Both the position numbers and the translations under genes were made by a program. Below are positions 1-13,197 of a DNA stretch of 64,000 nucleotides, in pieces (position 1 is the stretch's first letter; every line of letters starts with the position of its first letter). The stretch spans positions 19,764,509 through 19,828,508 of the forward strand of contig NC_087064.1 of assembly GCF_963678635.1 (NCBI RefSeq), given 5' to 3'. This DNA is from Symsagittifera roscoffensis (lineage: Eukaryota; Xenacoelomorpha; Acoela; Convolutidae). The notes beneath the pieces were generated by a model, which searched no databases, had not been told where the DNA came from, and saw nothing but the letters and a program-made list of their open reading frames with translations.

Positions 1-1739
1 AGACAAGTACTATTTTGTCATGAACTATTTGTAATTTTGTTCCAAAAAAGTAATTGTCTATGTAAGCAAGAGATGCCAGAAGTAAAAATCAGTAGACAAC
101 TACTTTATCACTATCTACCATGCATATGTAATAAACTCTCATACTATGGCATATTCATAAACAAAATTTTCTCATCAAATACGTCCAATCAACCATTAGA
201 TCGAAAAAAACAGTCAACATTGAAACCGAACTTTCAGAAGTTTTTGAGGAATATATTATTATACAACACCAAAATTCAAAAAGAGCAAACTCACATTTCA
301 CAAATGATTTTTTCTGTATTAGTTAAATTTAAGTTTCCATAGAAGAAACAAACGATACAGTCTTCGCATCTCAAGCGCAAACATCTCGACTGGCAAGGGT
401 AAGACAAGAAAATAGTCTCTTCTCACGATTTTAGCATCAATTCGTGAAAAAATCGAGACAATGATAAATAGTTATGATGAAAACTAAAGTTATCTGCAAA
501 GAACCCTATCATGGTTTATGATAGATTATTTCCAAGATAATCTAGTTAACTTTTCAAAATTTCGAATTTTTATAACACAAAATGACGACGAAACAGTACT
601 AGCAAATGAAACAGATAATGTATGGGACCCGAAATGATGTCAGGGATTTTTAACATAGCGAACAATATCTCAAGTGCAGCAGTCCCAGCCATCTCAATTT
701 ATAGAGATTATTTAAGAGTAACTCCATTAACAAATGATAACACACCCTTAAATTATAACAGTATATTTAATGAAAAAAAGATTCAACCACCTTGTATAAT
801 CAAGATTTACAAGTATACAAGAACATCTGAGCAGATTTATTAATTTGATACAACAAGATATCTAAGCACCATTACAATTTGTCATTGAAAAAATAGTTGA
901 AACACTACCTATAACAACACAACAAAATATTTCATCTTTAAACCCACAAGTTACATCACAACACGACAAAACTAACACTCCTTTTCAACCAACATATTTA
1001 CAATTAACTGTCAAACCATCGGTCATACCAAATAACCACACGTGGATTACCAAACAATTAGATCAATAACTAAGAAAAGCCAAACTAACCAACCAAAAAT
1101 ACAAAAGGTAGCAATTTTGCAAACCATAATTACGATTTTTTCGCAAATAATGATATCAACAATCCGATGACACAACCGCTTGTTACCGCACAAAATCAAC
1201 ACTTCAGGACTTTAATTACACCCAACAGGTACCAAAAAACCCAATACACCAATCTGTATTTTTATCAAACAAAGGAGAAATTTAGACAGCTCCTACTGAA
1301 AGCAATTCGTTTTTTCAACAAAACATAAATATCCAAAATAATAGACAATTCATCAGCAATCGGCCACAAGATGAAAAATGTTTTCCTTGAAACCAAAAAC
1401 AGTAAAATAATATCGAATAAGAAAACCACTGGAATGATAAAAATAATACAGTATAATAATTTTCAATCAGATATTTTCGAACAAAGACCACGACAAACTT
1501 AACAACAAAACGATACACGATAAAGCTTTGTACACTCAAATAATAACTTGCAATCAGAATACCATGTAAATACTCAAGGCTACCAATCCGACCCAAAGAC
1601 AAATGAAATTTCACAACCCTATTATTGAGAAAAAGATGAAATCACCAAATCACCAAAAACCAAATTACAAGTTTTGAACAAATACCAAATACAGCAGAAT
1701 CACTCCAGATGACAACGAGTCCATACTTTATGGGTATAT

Positions 1740-2510
1740 CATTTAGTTTATCCAAAAACCCTAATGGTTCTTACAGGAACAGACACTGAATATCCAGTAG
1801 AAGATTTTTAAAGCGCTGTCACAGCTAACATAATATTAAATATAGTCCCAGAACCTACAATTTCACCATTTCACAAAAATGGATTCATAGTTGCAAGGTA
1901 TTGATACAAACTACACTTGAAGGTGTAGCTCAAAAATGGTTTCACTCCTAATTATGGAAATCAAACCCGGTTGGAATTCTTCTAAAAAAAAATTTTCTAA
2001 ATTATTTGAATTCGAAAGAAACAAACAAAATCGAAGGGTACTATGAAATGAAACTATAAAACAACTCGCTGTGCAAAAGGCAACTCTGGAAAAAAAAAGA
2101 ACTTTTTTTTAATTACATAACACTATAAAAACTCAAAAAAGACGGAAGTCGTTATGATGACCTTAACACCACAATTAAGAAAAAAATAGCTATAAAAAAG
2201 AGAGCGTCCTATCCATCATCAATCCATGAACCATATATAGATTTCCGCAAACTCGCAGACAAGCTAGTTCAAGTAGAAACTACAATGATATTGGAACAAA
2301 CAAGAAGTTTAAAATTACAATAATTAAGCAATATTCATTTGACTGTATCATATATAAATAACATTCGAGACTCCAATAATATTTTTTACTCAATTTCTTT
2401 GTATATACGAAAAAATATTTTTAAAAGGAAAAGTTTCATTCAAAAAACCGTTCAAATTTTGCCGTAGAAACATACATAGCATTGCCGAATGCAGACAAAA
2501 ATAGCGAGAC
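1740..2510 (+). pseudogene. Ty3/gypsy gag (capsid) remnant with zinc-knuckle relic
   Basis: Short in-frame pieces read like a retrotransposon capsid: DTEYPVEDF near 1785, FERNKQNRRV near 2010, then ETIKQLAVQ near 2050 and IAIKKRASYPSSIHEPYIDF near 2190. The order and spacing fit a Ty3/gypsy capsid. Near 2460 the peptide FCRRNIHSIAECR resembles a CCHC nucleocapsid knuckle with one cysteine lost. At least five frame disruptions or stops interrupt it, so no functional Gag can be made. In copy B about 0.56 kb of this gene is deleted. Confidence 0.6.
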
Positions 2511-4959
2511 AGATCAAATTGACCAGCAAAACATAAAGAACCAAATAAATATATTTATCAATACATGAAAAAAAAAAATTTACCAATTAAGAGCATCCAA
2601 AGCAAAAATAGTTCAAGAAAACCACTTCTATCTAGCTATAGTAAAAGCAAACTACAACCACCATAATCATAAAGTTTTCGCGGAGATCTACATTTAGGCG
2701 AAATTCACAAAATAGATACAACCGATCAAATAGCCAGAATATTCAATACAGGAAAATTTACTCAGGATCCAACTCAAATAGAAGTAATTAGTCCAATCTT
2801 TATAGAAGACAATCATGATCAAATAATCAAAACAGATACTACTAAACAATCAAACAACAGAGACTTTTCAACAACAATAATAAAAATTATTCCAATAACG
2901 GTAAAAGGAATCAATCAAATAAAAGACCCCTATACTATTTCAACAACAGACCATATAACACTTTTCATAACAACAGGTTTTGAAAGAACTATGGACCTAG
3001 AACTAATAGCTATCAAAATTAATCATAGAACTTTTTTCAGTCACCACAACGCATCACTTCACAACATTCACGTAAACAAAATCAAAACTATCAAAGTAGT
3101 ACCCGTAAACCTCAAAGATAAATGAATCAAATACATACAAAATTATAAACCACTCCAGACCAGCCAGAAAAAGGTAATACGGAAACTTTACAAAAGCAAA
3201 TAAATCTTTTACACCGTGAAAGTACATATGATGAAAATGAAACCGAACGCACTTTAATATTAACATGTTAAAAAAAAAAATTTTCAATGAAATTCAAATT
3301 GAATTGATTTTCTATGAAAAGGAAAATCATAACTGAAACTTTAGCGTATCAAAATGAGATCAGAAAACCAAATCGGAGTATAAACCTTATATGCTCAAAA
3401 ATCAACCACATTTAAATAATATATAATAGAACACAACATCAAAAGCATCCCCACCTTTTGAAAGAAATCAAACAATCCCACTTCTTTTAGAAAACCCAAA
3501 ATATAAAACTTTCCAAAAACCAAATCTTGAAACATATATTTTAGTTGTTTCAGGAGCAGAATGAAACTTTTTTATTTTTTCATACAGAGAATGAAGTCCG
3601 TTCATTACAACCCAAACTACCTTTTTCAAAAAGCTTGAGCAAACTAACCACAGCACAAGGAACACATTTGAGAAATTTTAGTAAAATCCAACCATCACTT
3701 ATACCAACACGAACAATGGAACAACAGCAACTTTTACCAATACCGTTCAAACAAATAATTCATATAACAGTTATAGAGTTGTTTACCATTCATTACAAAA
3801 TATTCATTACAGTCAGAATACCATTCATTACAAAATATAATCCCAACCATTAACATCCTGAATAGTCAATTAAAAAAAAAAGATAAATACACGACAACAA
3901 ATGAAACATTTCAAACCTTTTTCCGAGGTCTTAATGAAAAATAATAATTTTTTGCATAATTTTTTACCATCTACAACAAGCAACGAACACATTTAAAAAC
4001 CTGAACTGCTTATGATTTTTACTGATAACAACAAAAATAACAATGATCAAAGTCACAACAGCTATATTTTTCCGATCTTGAAATCAGACCAATTCACAAA
4101 CTTTCTTGAATAACATAACATAGGAGGAATTATCTCCTAAAAATATCAGATTTTTATCAAAAAGAAAAACTGAATATTTCTTAAAAACCCACTATTTTAA
4201 ACCTACGTTTCAAATTTCAAAAAACAGAGTTGATCAAAAACAGTTTTTGACAATGTTTAGTTTTATACGCTCTCAATTAAATTAACAAGAATTTGAACAG
4301 TTAACAGACTAATTTTTACAATAACCCAAAGCCTGCGCAACCTCAAATTCGATGTCGGAAAGTTTCATTAGCCACTAATTTTTTGAACCCGACGCTGTTT
4401 TTAAGAAATAGTTCAAAAGTAAAATTCCAATACATTTACAAGATATGGTAAAGAGACTTTTAGACATGCTTGAACAATACAAAATTTATTAACCGGTAAA
4501 TAACAAATTGAGAGCAACAACATAGAAGCAACATATTTTTTTTCACCCAGTTTTTGTTCTCGCAAAAACAGAATCCCTTAATAAAGTACTAAACGCAAGA
4601 TATCTAACTCCTAAATTGATAATCAAACCAAATGCATTGGCCCACAGAACCAACACAAGTAACTAGACGAACAATCATGCCGTTGAACACAAATTGTTAT
4701 TGGCAACCAACAATTTGAAATTAATAGGCTATTCTATGGTATCTCCATAGGACCAGCAGTTTTTTTGCTTTTAAGAGTAAAACTTTCATACCAATTATTT
4801 CAAGTAAACGTAATCACAAGCTTAGAAGATGTCTTCATCCAATCAAATACAAAACTTGAAAACTTCAAAGTTTCACATAAATAATATCAAAATTTATTAA
4901 AATAAAATACGAAAGCAGTTCCAGATAAATAACATTTTTTCTCATCCGTTTGAAATTTT

Positions 4960-5360
4960 TTGGACAAATTGTTGCAGGAACAACAAAAGCACTTTAAAAT
5001 CAAGATTCGATGCAATTTTCAAACTCCAACCATCATCAAACAAAACAAAAAACCCACGAGTTCCTTGGAAAAATATTTTTTCAGCGAATTTGTTTTAAAA
5101 GACAACTATATCTTTTATCAACCAATTTATCGCCTTTTACGTCAACACAAAAATTTCGAATGGACTTTTGAACATCAAAAATGTTTTGATGAAAACAAAC
5201 CTGTGCTAAGTGAACGGATATCAATTACTATCCTTGATCCCAATCAACCATTCCATGCCATGAGTGATGCCTCTAGTTTTGCAATTGGCGCATCATTTTC
5301 ACAATCACATCAAAGCACAAACGAAAATGAATTTGTTATCAGCAATCTCTAGACTTTTCA
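4960..5360 (+). pseudogene. Ty3/gypsy reverse transcriptase-RNase H junction fragment
   Basis: A 130-codon open stretch contains the standard link between the RT thumb/connection and RNase H: RLLRQHKNFEWTFEHQKCF, then SITILDPNQPFHAMSDAS and FAIGASFSQ. DAS carries the first catalytic aspartate of RNase H. The RT palm motif is not recognisable upstream, and the frame is lost soon after 5350. The part is a fragment of a dead pol gene. Family assignment to Ty3/gypsy is fairly safe from this motif set. Confidence 0.8.
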
Positions 5361-6309
5361 AACAAGCAGAGCTAAGATTCTCTGCACCTATGAGAGAGTG
5401 TACAGCTATATCATATACAAAACAGAAAAAGAAATTTTTTAACTCTCGCAGCAAAACATTCATTACTTTTATTTACTGATCATAAACATAGTATCTTTCT
5501 GTTTCGAAAGCTACATAAAGTTTGCACAGCAGGCCAAATTCTTGTTTTGTCCGAAAAGCTAAGTCACAATACATCAACAGAAGGTAGAAATAACACAAAA
5601 TATGAATTTTTGTCTGGCTAAACTTTACCAAACTAAAACGCAAACACGCAGTTAAAATCTGTTACGAAGCAAACAGACAAAAAAAACATTTCCCATTTAA
5701 ATTAGATTGCCAAAACAATCATTACGAACTTGATTAATTAGAAAACAACACCGTTAAACCTATTCCCTATTCTTCATGGATCAAAGCGTACCAAAAGCAA
5801 AAACACGAAAGCAAATTTCAAAACGAAGAGGACCTAACCCATACAATAATTTTAGCAGGACCACTAAGTACGAATAAAAAAAATCATTAAAAAATAATTT
5901 GATTCGAAAGACCCAATAATCAATATACTTTTACCCAATCAATAAATTATAAATATCTTTTTCCATGCAATTTAAACTTATCAATTGATCTGTTTAGGAA
6001 ATATCAAATCCTTGACCCTGAAAAATTATGAAAGTGAACCCAGGAAACCCGATATTACTAGTTTAGAAAACGAACCATTATCCAGATATTTTCGAAACTT
6101 TCATAACAACACAATTAATGAAAATGCCGATATATTGGAATATCAACATCCAGATAAAAAAGTACCCTGTATACCATTAACTTTATTCTTAAAAACATTT
6201 CAAACTCCTTAAAAACAAAAAGAGATATAGGAGCAGAAAAAAAACATAACACAAATATACACACAGTTTTTACTTTCCAAATGTAACATTATGAATTAAA
6301 GTATTTTGT

Positions 6310-7010
6310 GACCTTAACAATTGTTTGACATGTCAATTAAATAAGTCCGTTCCACACCAAAAACAAATAGCAGAAAGACAAGTTGTTAATGGACAAAGCT
6401 TATACTTTATCCACAGAATTTTATTTGACACAAAAGGTTTTATTTCGCCGTCTTCAGAAGGCAACTCATACATCATGGTAATTCCAGACACATTTAAACA
6501 ACTTCAAGCGCTTGGTAGCACTCAACCCTGTCCTACATTGTAATGCCTACTACTCATACACGCCTTCTATGAACACTGGATACTAAATATTGGCTCAACC
6601 GAAATCCTTGTTACAGAAAATGGAACAGAATAATGAAATAATCACAATATGTCACTTAAAAAATATCAAACACAAACGTAGAAACTCACACGTTCCATGA
6701 AAAAAACAAGTTGAAGGAATGAACTGTTCATTACAAGAATATCTACGATGTATAATGAACGAAGACATTAAGAAATATGCCGAATGGGCAACATACGTAT
6801 AATTGTTTCCACTAGCATGGAACTCTAAACCAAAACAAACTTTGGATTATCACCATTCAAAAAAGTTCTCAATAAAAACCACGAAAATCAAAATGTTCAC
6901 ATTAGATTAGATTCGTTCACAAGAATTTGTGTTCATTAAAATATTCACAAATACATTAGATTTAGCAAAACAAAAAAACTTTTAGGCAACTAGATCAAAA
7001 ACGTCAAAAC
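6310..7010 (+). pseudogene. Ty3/gypsy integrase remnant
   Basis: The translation shows a partial zinc-binding end (TCQLNKSVPHQKQ), then the first catalytic segment FDTKGFISPSSEGNSY with the expected Asp, and VIPDTFKQ. After a frame change, ILVTENGTE near 6608 matches the second segment (normally V-T-D-N-G-T-E-F, here Asp to Glu). KRRNSHVP and VEGMNCSLQEYLR near 6680-6750 cover the catalytic Glu region. YAEWATYV and LAWNSKP follow, as in the usual integrase C-terminal part. Several stops and frameshifts make it nonfunctional. Confidence 0.75.
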
Positions 7011-7317
7011 CAGTGACAAACCAAATTTATAATACAAATAACTTATTTCCACAACTCAATTAGTTTAATCAAACCAATTGAATAATAAGCATGACACTGG
7101 GTCGCAATCAGAACGACAAACCGATCCTCTACACCGTAAAACTAAGAAACAGACCATAACGCTTTTTTTTTCTACAAAACCATTAATGCAGTACATTTTC
7201 ACTCATTGATACGAATTGCAATAAATGAGCAGTAACAGTCTTTTCGAAGGTACATATCTCACTACGATACATAATTAGTACTTATTTTATCAGTAGACTA
7301 CAACTCGACCATCTACA

Positions 7318-7546
7318 TCAGAAACTTTCAACGGGCACGAGAATTCCGATGTTCTTGAGCAGGTTTTCGAACTCATTCAGAGCCGCCTCCTCGTCGCTTC
7401 CGAGGATGACGTCATTGTTGTCCATTGCCTTACCCACTTCTTTCTGCTGAGCTGCCTGTTCCAGCTGGTTCTGGGACACATAGTAAAAAAGTTTTCCCAG
7501 AACACAAAACGCTGTTTCGGGTTCTGACTCGGCAACAATACAAAAA
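7318..7546 (-). CDS. Probable 3'-terminal exon of an unidentified host gene
   Basis: Reading the minus strand from about 7546, a frame of some 75 codons ends at TGA (7320-7318). It uses GC-ending codons much more than its surroundings. Recognisable pieces are VAESEPETAFCVLGKLFYYV, QLEQAAQQKEVGKAMDNND and EEAALNEFENLLKNIG, ending VPVESF. The composition, with amphipathic acidic helices, looks like real protein. A pyrimidine-rich stretch ending TTTTGCAG lies just upstream and would act as the splice acceptor at 7547-7548. The same frame hits a stop at about 7590. I do not recognise the protein. The exon sits between two retrotransposon copies, so it may belong to a gene with retroelements in its intron, or be a stranded gene fragment. 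Confidence 0.55.
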
Positions 7547-7817
7547 CTGCAAAACCCTAAAAGAACTATTACACGGCAAAAAAAGAATTAGTAGACAACG
7601 AAAAAAGTTTTTTGGAATCAAGCAACAACAACATCATCCATAAAAGGCAAGGGCAGAGCAAATTCTCGTATATTCGTAAGCTATTAAAATCAAGCATTCA
7701 GACTCAACCAATCAAACATTGAAAGTTACACCTTAACCATATTAAAGCAATAAATTGATGCAATACGACAAAATTGATGCAATACGACAAAAATCAACCC
7801 AAATGTCAACCCATCAA
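7547..7817. other. Spacer between retroelement copies, no gene seen
   Basis: AT-rich DNA with a short direct repeat (ATTGATGCAATACGACAAAA twice, 7753-7792). No coding signal was seen apart from the upstream intron side of the exon at 7318-7546. Whether this belongs to the 5' end of copy B cannot be decided, because the matching part of copy A lies outside the window. Confidence 0.4.
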
Positions 7818-10800
7818 GAAGACAAGTACTATTTTGTCATGATCTATTTGTTATTTTGTTCCAAAAAGTTAATTGTCTATGTAAGCAAGAACTGCCAGAA
7901 GTAAAAATCAGTAGACAACTACTTGAGCACTATCTACCATCCCAATGTAATAAACTCTCACACTATGGCATATTCATAATCAAAAGTTTATCATCAAATA
8001 CGTCCAATCAACCATTAGATCGAAAAAAACAGTCAACATTGAAACCGAACTTTCAGAAGTTTTTGTGGAATATATTATTATACAACACCAAAATTCACAA
8101 AGAGCAAACTTACATTTCACAAATGATCTTTTCTGTATTAGCTAAATTTAAGATTCCATAGAAGAAACAAAGGATACAGTCTTCACATCTCAAGCGCAAA
8201 CATCTCGACTGGCAAGGGTAAGACAAGAAAATAACCTCTTCTCACGATTTTAGCATCAATTCGTGAAAAAATCGAGACAATGATAAATAGTATGATGACA
8301 ACTAAAGTTATCTGCAAAGAATCCTAGCATGGTTTATGATAGATTATTTCCAAGATAATCTAGTTAACTTTTCAAAATTTCGAACTTTTATAACACAAAA
8401 TGACGACGAAACAGTACTAGCAAATGAAACAGATAATGTATGGGACCCGAAATGATGCCAGGGATTTTTAACATACCAAACAATATCTCAAGTGCAGCAG
8501 TCCCAGCCATCTCAATTTATAGAGATTATTTAAGAGTAACTCCATTAACAAATGATATCACACCCTTAAATTATAACAGTATATTTAATGAAAAAAAAAG
8601 ATTCAATCACCTTGTATAATCAAGATTTACAAGTATACAAGAATATCTGAGCAGATTTATTAATTTGATACAATTTGATTTATTAATTTGATATCTAAGC
8701 ACCATTACAATTTGTTATTGAAAAAATAGTTGAAACACTACCTATAACAACACAACAAAATATTTCATCTTTAAACCCACAAGTTACATCACAACACGAC
8801 AAAACTAACACTCCTTTTCAACCAACATATTTACAATTAACTGTCAAACCATCGGTCATACCAATTAACCACACGTGGATTACCAAACAATTAGATCAAT
8901 AACTAAGAAAAGCCAAACTAACCAACCAAAAATACAAAAGGTAGCAATTTTGCAAACCATAATTACGATTTTTTGCAAATAATGATATCAACAATCCGAT
9001 GACACAACCGCTTGTTACCGCACAAAATCAACACTTCAGGACTTTAATTACACCCAACAGGTACCAAAAAACCCAATACACCAATCTGTATTTTTATCAA
9101 ACAAAGAAGAAATTTAGACAGCTCCTACTGAAAGCAATTCGTTTTTTCAACAAAACATAAATATCCAAAATATTAGACAATTCATCAGCAATCGGCCACA
9201 AGATGCAAAATGTTTTCCTTGAAACCAAAAACAGTAAAATAATATCGAATAAGAAAACCACTGGAAGGATAAAAATAATACAGTATAATAATTTTCAATC
9301 AGATATTTTCGAACAAAGACCACGACAATCTTAACAACAAAACTCTACACGATAAAGCTTTGTACACCCAAATAATAACTTGCAATCAGAATACCATGTA
9401 AATACTCAAGGCTACCAATCCAACTCAAAAAGAAATGAAATTTCAGAACCCTTAACAACTTGTCTAAAACTATCCATCATCAACCCGTGAACCATATATA
9501 GATTTCCGCAAACTCGCAGACAAGCTAGTGCAAGTAGAAACAACAATGATATTGGAACAAACAAGAAGTTTAAAATTACAATAATTAAGCAACAATCATT
9601 TGACAGTATCATTTAAAAATAACATTCAAGACTCCAATAATATTTTTTACTCAATTTTTTTGTATATGCGAATGCAGACAAAAATAACGAGACAGATCAA
9701 ATCGACCAGCAAAACATAAAGAACCAAATAAATCTATTTATCAATACATGAAAAAAGACCAAAACTAACCAATTAAGAGCTCCCAAAGCAATAATAGTTC
9801 AAGAAAACCATTTCTATCTAGCTATAGTAAAAGCAAACTACAATCACCATAATCATAAAGTTTTCGCTGACGATCTACATTTAGGCGAAATTCACAAAAT
9901 AGATACAACCGATCAAATAGCCAGAATATTCAAAAAAGGAATATTTACTCAGGATCCAACTCAAATAGAAGTAATTAGTCCAATTTTTATGGAAGTCAAT
10001 CATGATTAAATAATCAAAACAGATACTACTAAACAATCAAACAACAGAGACTTTTCAAACAACAATAATAAAAAAATTTTCCAATAACGGTAAAAGGAAT
10101 CAATCAAAAAAAGACCCCTATACTATTTCAACAACAGACCATATAACACCTTTCATAACAACAGGTTTTGAGAGAACTATGGACCTAGAGCTAATAGCTA
10201 TCAAAATCAATCATAGAACTTTTTTCAGTCACCACAACGCATCACTTCACAACATTCACGTAAACAAAATCAAAACTATCAAAGTAGTACACGTAAACCT
10301 CAAAGATGAATGAATCAAACACATACAAAACTGTAAACCACTCCAGACCAGCCAGAAAAAGGTAATACGGAAAGGTTACAAATGCAATTAAATCTTTTAC
10401 ACCGTGAAAGTACATATGATGAAAATGAAACCGAAAGCAAATTAAAATTAACATGTTGAGAAATGAATTTTTCAAAGAAATTCAAATTGAATTGAGTTTC
10501 TATGAAAAGGAAAATCATAGCTCAAACTTTAGCGTATCAAAAGGTGATCAGAAAACCATTTCGGATTATAAACCTTATATGCTCAAAAATCAACCCCATT
10601 TAAATAATATATAATAGAATACAACATCAAAACCATCCCCACCTTTTGGAAGAAATCAAACAATCCCACTTCTTTTAGAAAGCCCAAAATATAAAAGTTT
10701 TCAACCACCAGATCTTGATACATTTATTTTAGTTGTTTCAGGAGCAGAATGAAACTTTTTTATTTTTCATTCAGGGAATGAAGTCCGTTCATTACATCCC

Positions 10801-11295
10801 AAACTACCTTTTTCAAAAAACTTGAGCAAACTAACCACTGCACAAGGAACAAGTTTGAGAACTTTTAGTAAAATCCAACCATCACTTATACCAACACGAA
10901 CAATGGAACAACAGCAACTTTTACCAAAACCATTCAAACAAATATTTCATATAACAGTTATAGAGTTGTTTACCATTCATTACAAAATATTCATTACAGT
11001 CAGAATACCATTCATTACAAAATATAATCCCAACCATTAACATCCTGAATAGTAAATTATAAAGAAAAGATAAATACACGACAACAAATGAAACATTTCA
11101 AACCTTTTTTCGAGGTCTTAATGGAAAATGAAAAATTTTTTATTATCCCCAACACATTTAAAAACCTGAACTGGACATGCTTTTGACTTTTACTGATGAC
11201 AACAAAAATAAGAGTGATCAAAGTCACAACAGCTGTCTTTGTCCGATCTTGAAATCAGACCAATTCACAAACTTACTTGAATAACATTATCATCA
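7818..11295 (+). mobile_element. Degenerate Ty3/gypsy-like retrotransposon, copy B (3'-truncated)
   Basis: This copy aligns with positions 1 to about 4120 of copy A at high identity (more than 90 percent by eye). It lacks about 0.56 kb of gag (copy A 1630-2205; join near 9425-9470) and about 85 bp at copy A 2402-2487. It stops at about 11290, before the RT, RNase H and integrase parts. No intact ORF remains. Several stops are shared with copy A, which suggests both descend from an already defective element or from a segmental duplication. Copy-specific deletions then followed. Confidence 0.75.
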
Positions 11296-11406
11296 AAAAA
11301 ATATGCAAAGAATACTAATACAGACACAGTTGCATAACATATATACCACAGTTCTTCATACAAGATAACACTTCCTTTAGGGCTACTAGGATTTTGTAAA
11401 TGAAAC

Positions 11407-11606
11407 NNNNNNNNNNNNNNNNNNNNNNNNNNNNNNNNNNNNNNNNNNNNNNNNNNNNNNNNNNNNNNNNNNNNNNNNNNNNNNNNNNNNNNNNNNNNNN
11501 NNNNNNNNNNNNNNNNNNNNNNNNNNNNNNNNNNNNNNNNNNNNNNNNNNNNNNNNNNNNNNNNNNNNNNNNNNNNNNNNNNNNNNNNNNNNNNNNNNNN
11601 NNNNNN
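11407..11606. other. Assembly gap (200 N)
   Basis: Exactly 200 undetermined bases, the fixed size that some scaffolders insert. The flanks do not resemble each other, so the true distance is unknown. Confidence 0.98.
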
Positions 11607-12714
11607 TGAGCCTTTGTGATCTTTAACTTCCTCATTTTATCATAATCTTTCTCTCATTGATTTGAAATCTTTTTAGTGTCTGTCTCTCTGCTTAATCTTG
11701 ATGTCGCGAAAGTTCAAAATTGTCCTTTTGAATTGGTCCCACGCTGAGCCCGCTCAAGCTTCTTGCAAGTTTCATCTGAAAAACTGAAATGCAATAAACC
11801 ATACATTACACCCAAGTAAGCAACTCCCCAATTGTAGCTCTATCTATTCTGACGCCACCTGTCTAATGAGAGTGTGATGCTAGTCGGATGCTGCAGCCAA
11901 ACCATAGGAAATGACTCGGAGTTTGCACATATCCATGTGCAACATTAGCTTCTCTGGATGGTTTCTAAATACTCTCCTCAGAGATGATTTTTTTACATCC
12001 GCAGAGATGATTTTTTTTACATCTAAAGCAGAGATTGTCCATATTTCTCATTAACGCTGAAAACGATGAAGCACTCCTAGAAGCATAACCGTGTTATCGT
12101 TTCTCCGCATCCTCCAGGTCTCCATGGCACGCATCGGTTGTTGCAATTTAACTTCGGATATGTTACAAGAAAACACCCATCGACGTTTTAAGGGCCTTCT
12201 TGTTCAAATCACATTGCGAATGGCACCTAAATGGCACCACTTGTACGACGTTGCACGCTGTCTATCCTTCTAAGATAACATTTCCCTTGTTTCTTCAAAG
12301 GGCTTCTTGCAAAATTCGAGTTGTACCTTAAGAAAGAAAGAAAGAATTTATTTCTCCCAAGTCAAGTTTGTAGCGCAAGTCCACAACAATCTGCGAAGTC
12401 TCCCAAGTTGGATAAATTTAATAAATTGCCGGAATACTCTATTATCTTGCTCCTCGTTCTTGATTCGTGATCACCTTTGTCACTTCTTGCGTAGCAAGTT
12501 ATCAGGTTTGAAATTCATAAGGAAATTGACCCATTATTGTGGCTCATTATTACATTCTGTTATTTCGGTAATGGGTTTTGGTGCTTGATCATCCCGGATA
12601 GCATCAATTTTTGAGGCAACTCAATTTTCCTGTTCAAGATCTGACTGCGTATCCGTAAAGCCAAAATTGGTTCAACTCAGGTTCAGAAATTTTTGTTTTC
12701 TGCCCTTTGTATCT
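11607..12714. repeat. Noncoding, includes a diverged copy of the downstream tandem unit
   Basis: No convincing exon was found. The segment 12378-12500 (CACAACAATCTGCGAA, then a GGATAAATTTAATAAATTGC-like stretch and CTCCTCGTTCTTG) is a diverged copy of 13198-13310, the start of the tandem array that follows. The ORFs of 60 and 93 codons here have no recognisable motif. Confidence 0.4.
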
Positions 12715-12882
12715 TCAGTGTCGGTCAAGTGGGAGCCCGTCCTCATACACTATCCAGATGTCAAGTGGTAGCCCATCGTCACCACACACTATTGTTACCA
12801 ATGGTTGGGAATCGAATACACGATCTTGCGATCTGCTATAATAACGGTTTACTACTAGGCTAAATGCCTCAGGCTCCAACAT
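12715..12882 (-). repeat. tRNA-derived SINE (head plus partial body)
   Basis: On the minus strand the segment reads GCATTTAGCCTAGTAGTAAA, a good RNA polymerase III A box (TAGCCTAGTAGT). About 35 nt later comes TATTCGATTCCCAACC, a B box. The intervening arm is degenerate and cannot fold as a normal tRNA, so this is a tRNA-derived SINE and not a tRNA gene. The body holds two related repeats, ATAGTGTGTGGTGACGATGG and ATAGTGTATGAGGACGGG, each followed by CTCCCACTTGAC or CTACCACTTGAC. The 3' tail is not defined. Confidence 0.6.
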
Positions 12883-13197
12883 TTTACAATTTCACTGGAG
12901 AATTGTCCAGTTTTGATTAATTGAAGCGCAGATTGTTGTGAAACGCAGATTGTTGTGGAAAAGCGTTGATAGAAGGCTTTGAGATCTGTTTTCAACGTCT
13001 AAATCCAACATGACTGAAACGACCACAAAAGATTATAGCACGAGGAGCGTTTTTTGATCTGCTCTGTACGTGGGAGCCAGTCCACCTTCATGAACTTTGC
13101 GCCAGTTTGTTTAAGTGAAGTTGCAACTTAATCCTTTGATTAATAAATCTGCATAAAAATGCGGATGTGAAAAGCGTTGATAGAAACTGTTTCAAAT

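Larger units (their letters stand above)
1..7250 (+). mobile_element. Degenerate Ty3/gypsy-like LTR retrotransposon, copy A
   Basis: Remnants of capsid, reverse transcriptase/RNase H and integrase occur in the usual Ty3/gypsy order on the plus strand, at about 1.75, 5.1 and 6.3 kb. All are interrupted by stops and frameshifts. The copy runs off the left edge of the window, so its 5' end and LTR cannot be seen, and I found no LTR pair. The first 4.1 kb is repeated at 7818-11295. The stretch 2520-4950 is asparagine- and lysine-rich in translation and shows no domain I can name. A 101-codon open stretch at 37-342 starts at TTG, recurs at 7856-8161 and probably belongs to the region before gag. 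Confidence 0.75.

Noticed and set aside
37-342. Independent 101-codon gene, repeated at 7856
   Set aside because: Starts at TTG, and differences between the two copies are mostly amino-acid changing, as in neutral repeat DNA.
12800-12880. Functional tRNA gene
   Set aside because: A and B boxes are present but the acceptor stem and anticodon arm do not pair; SINE head is the better call.
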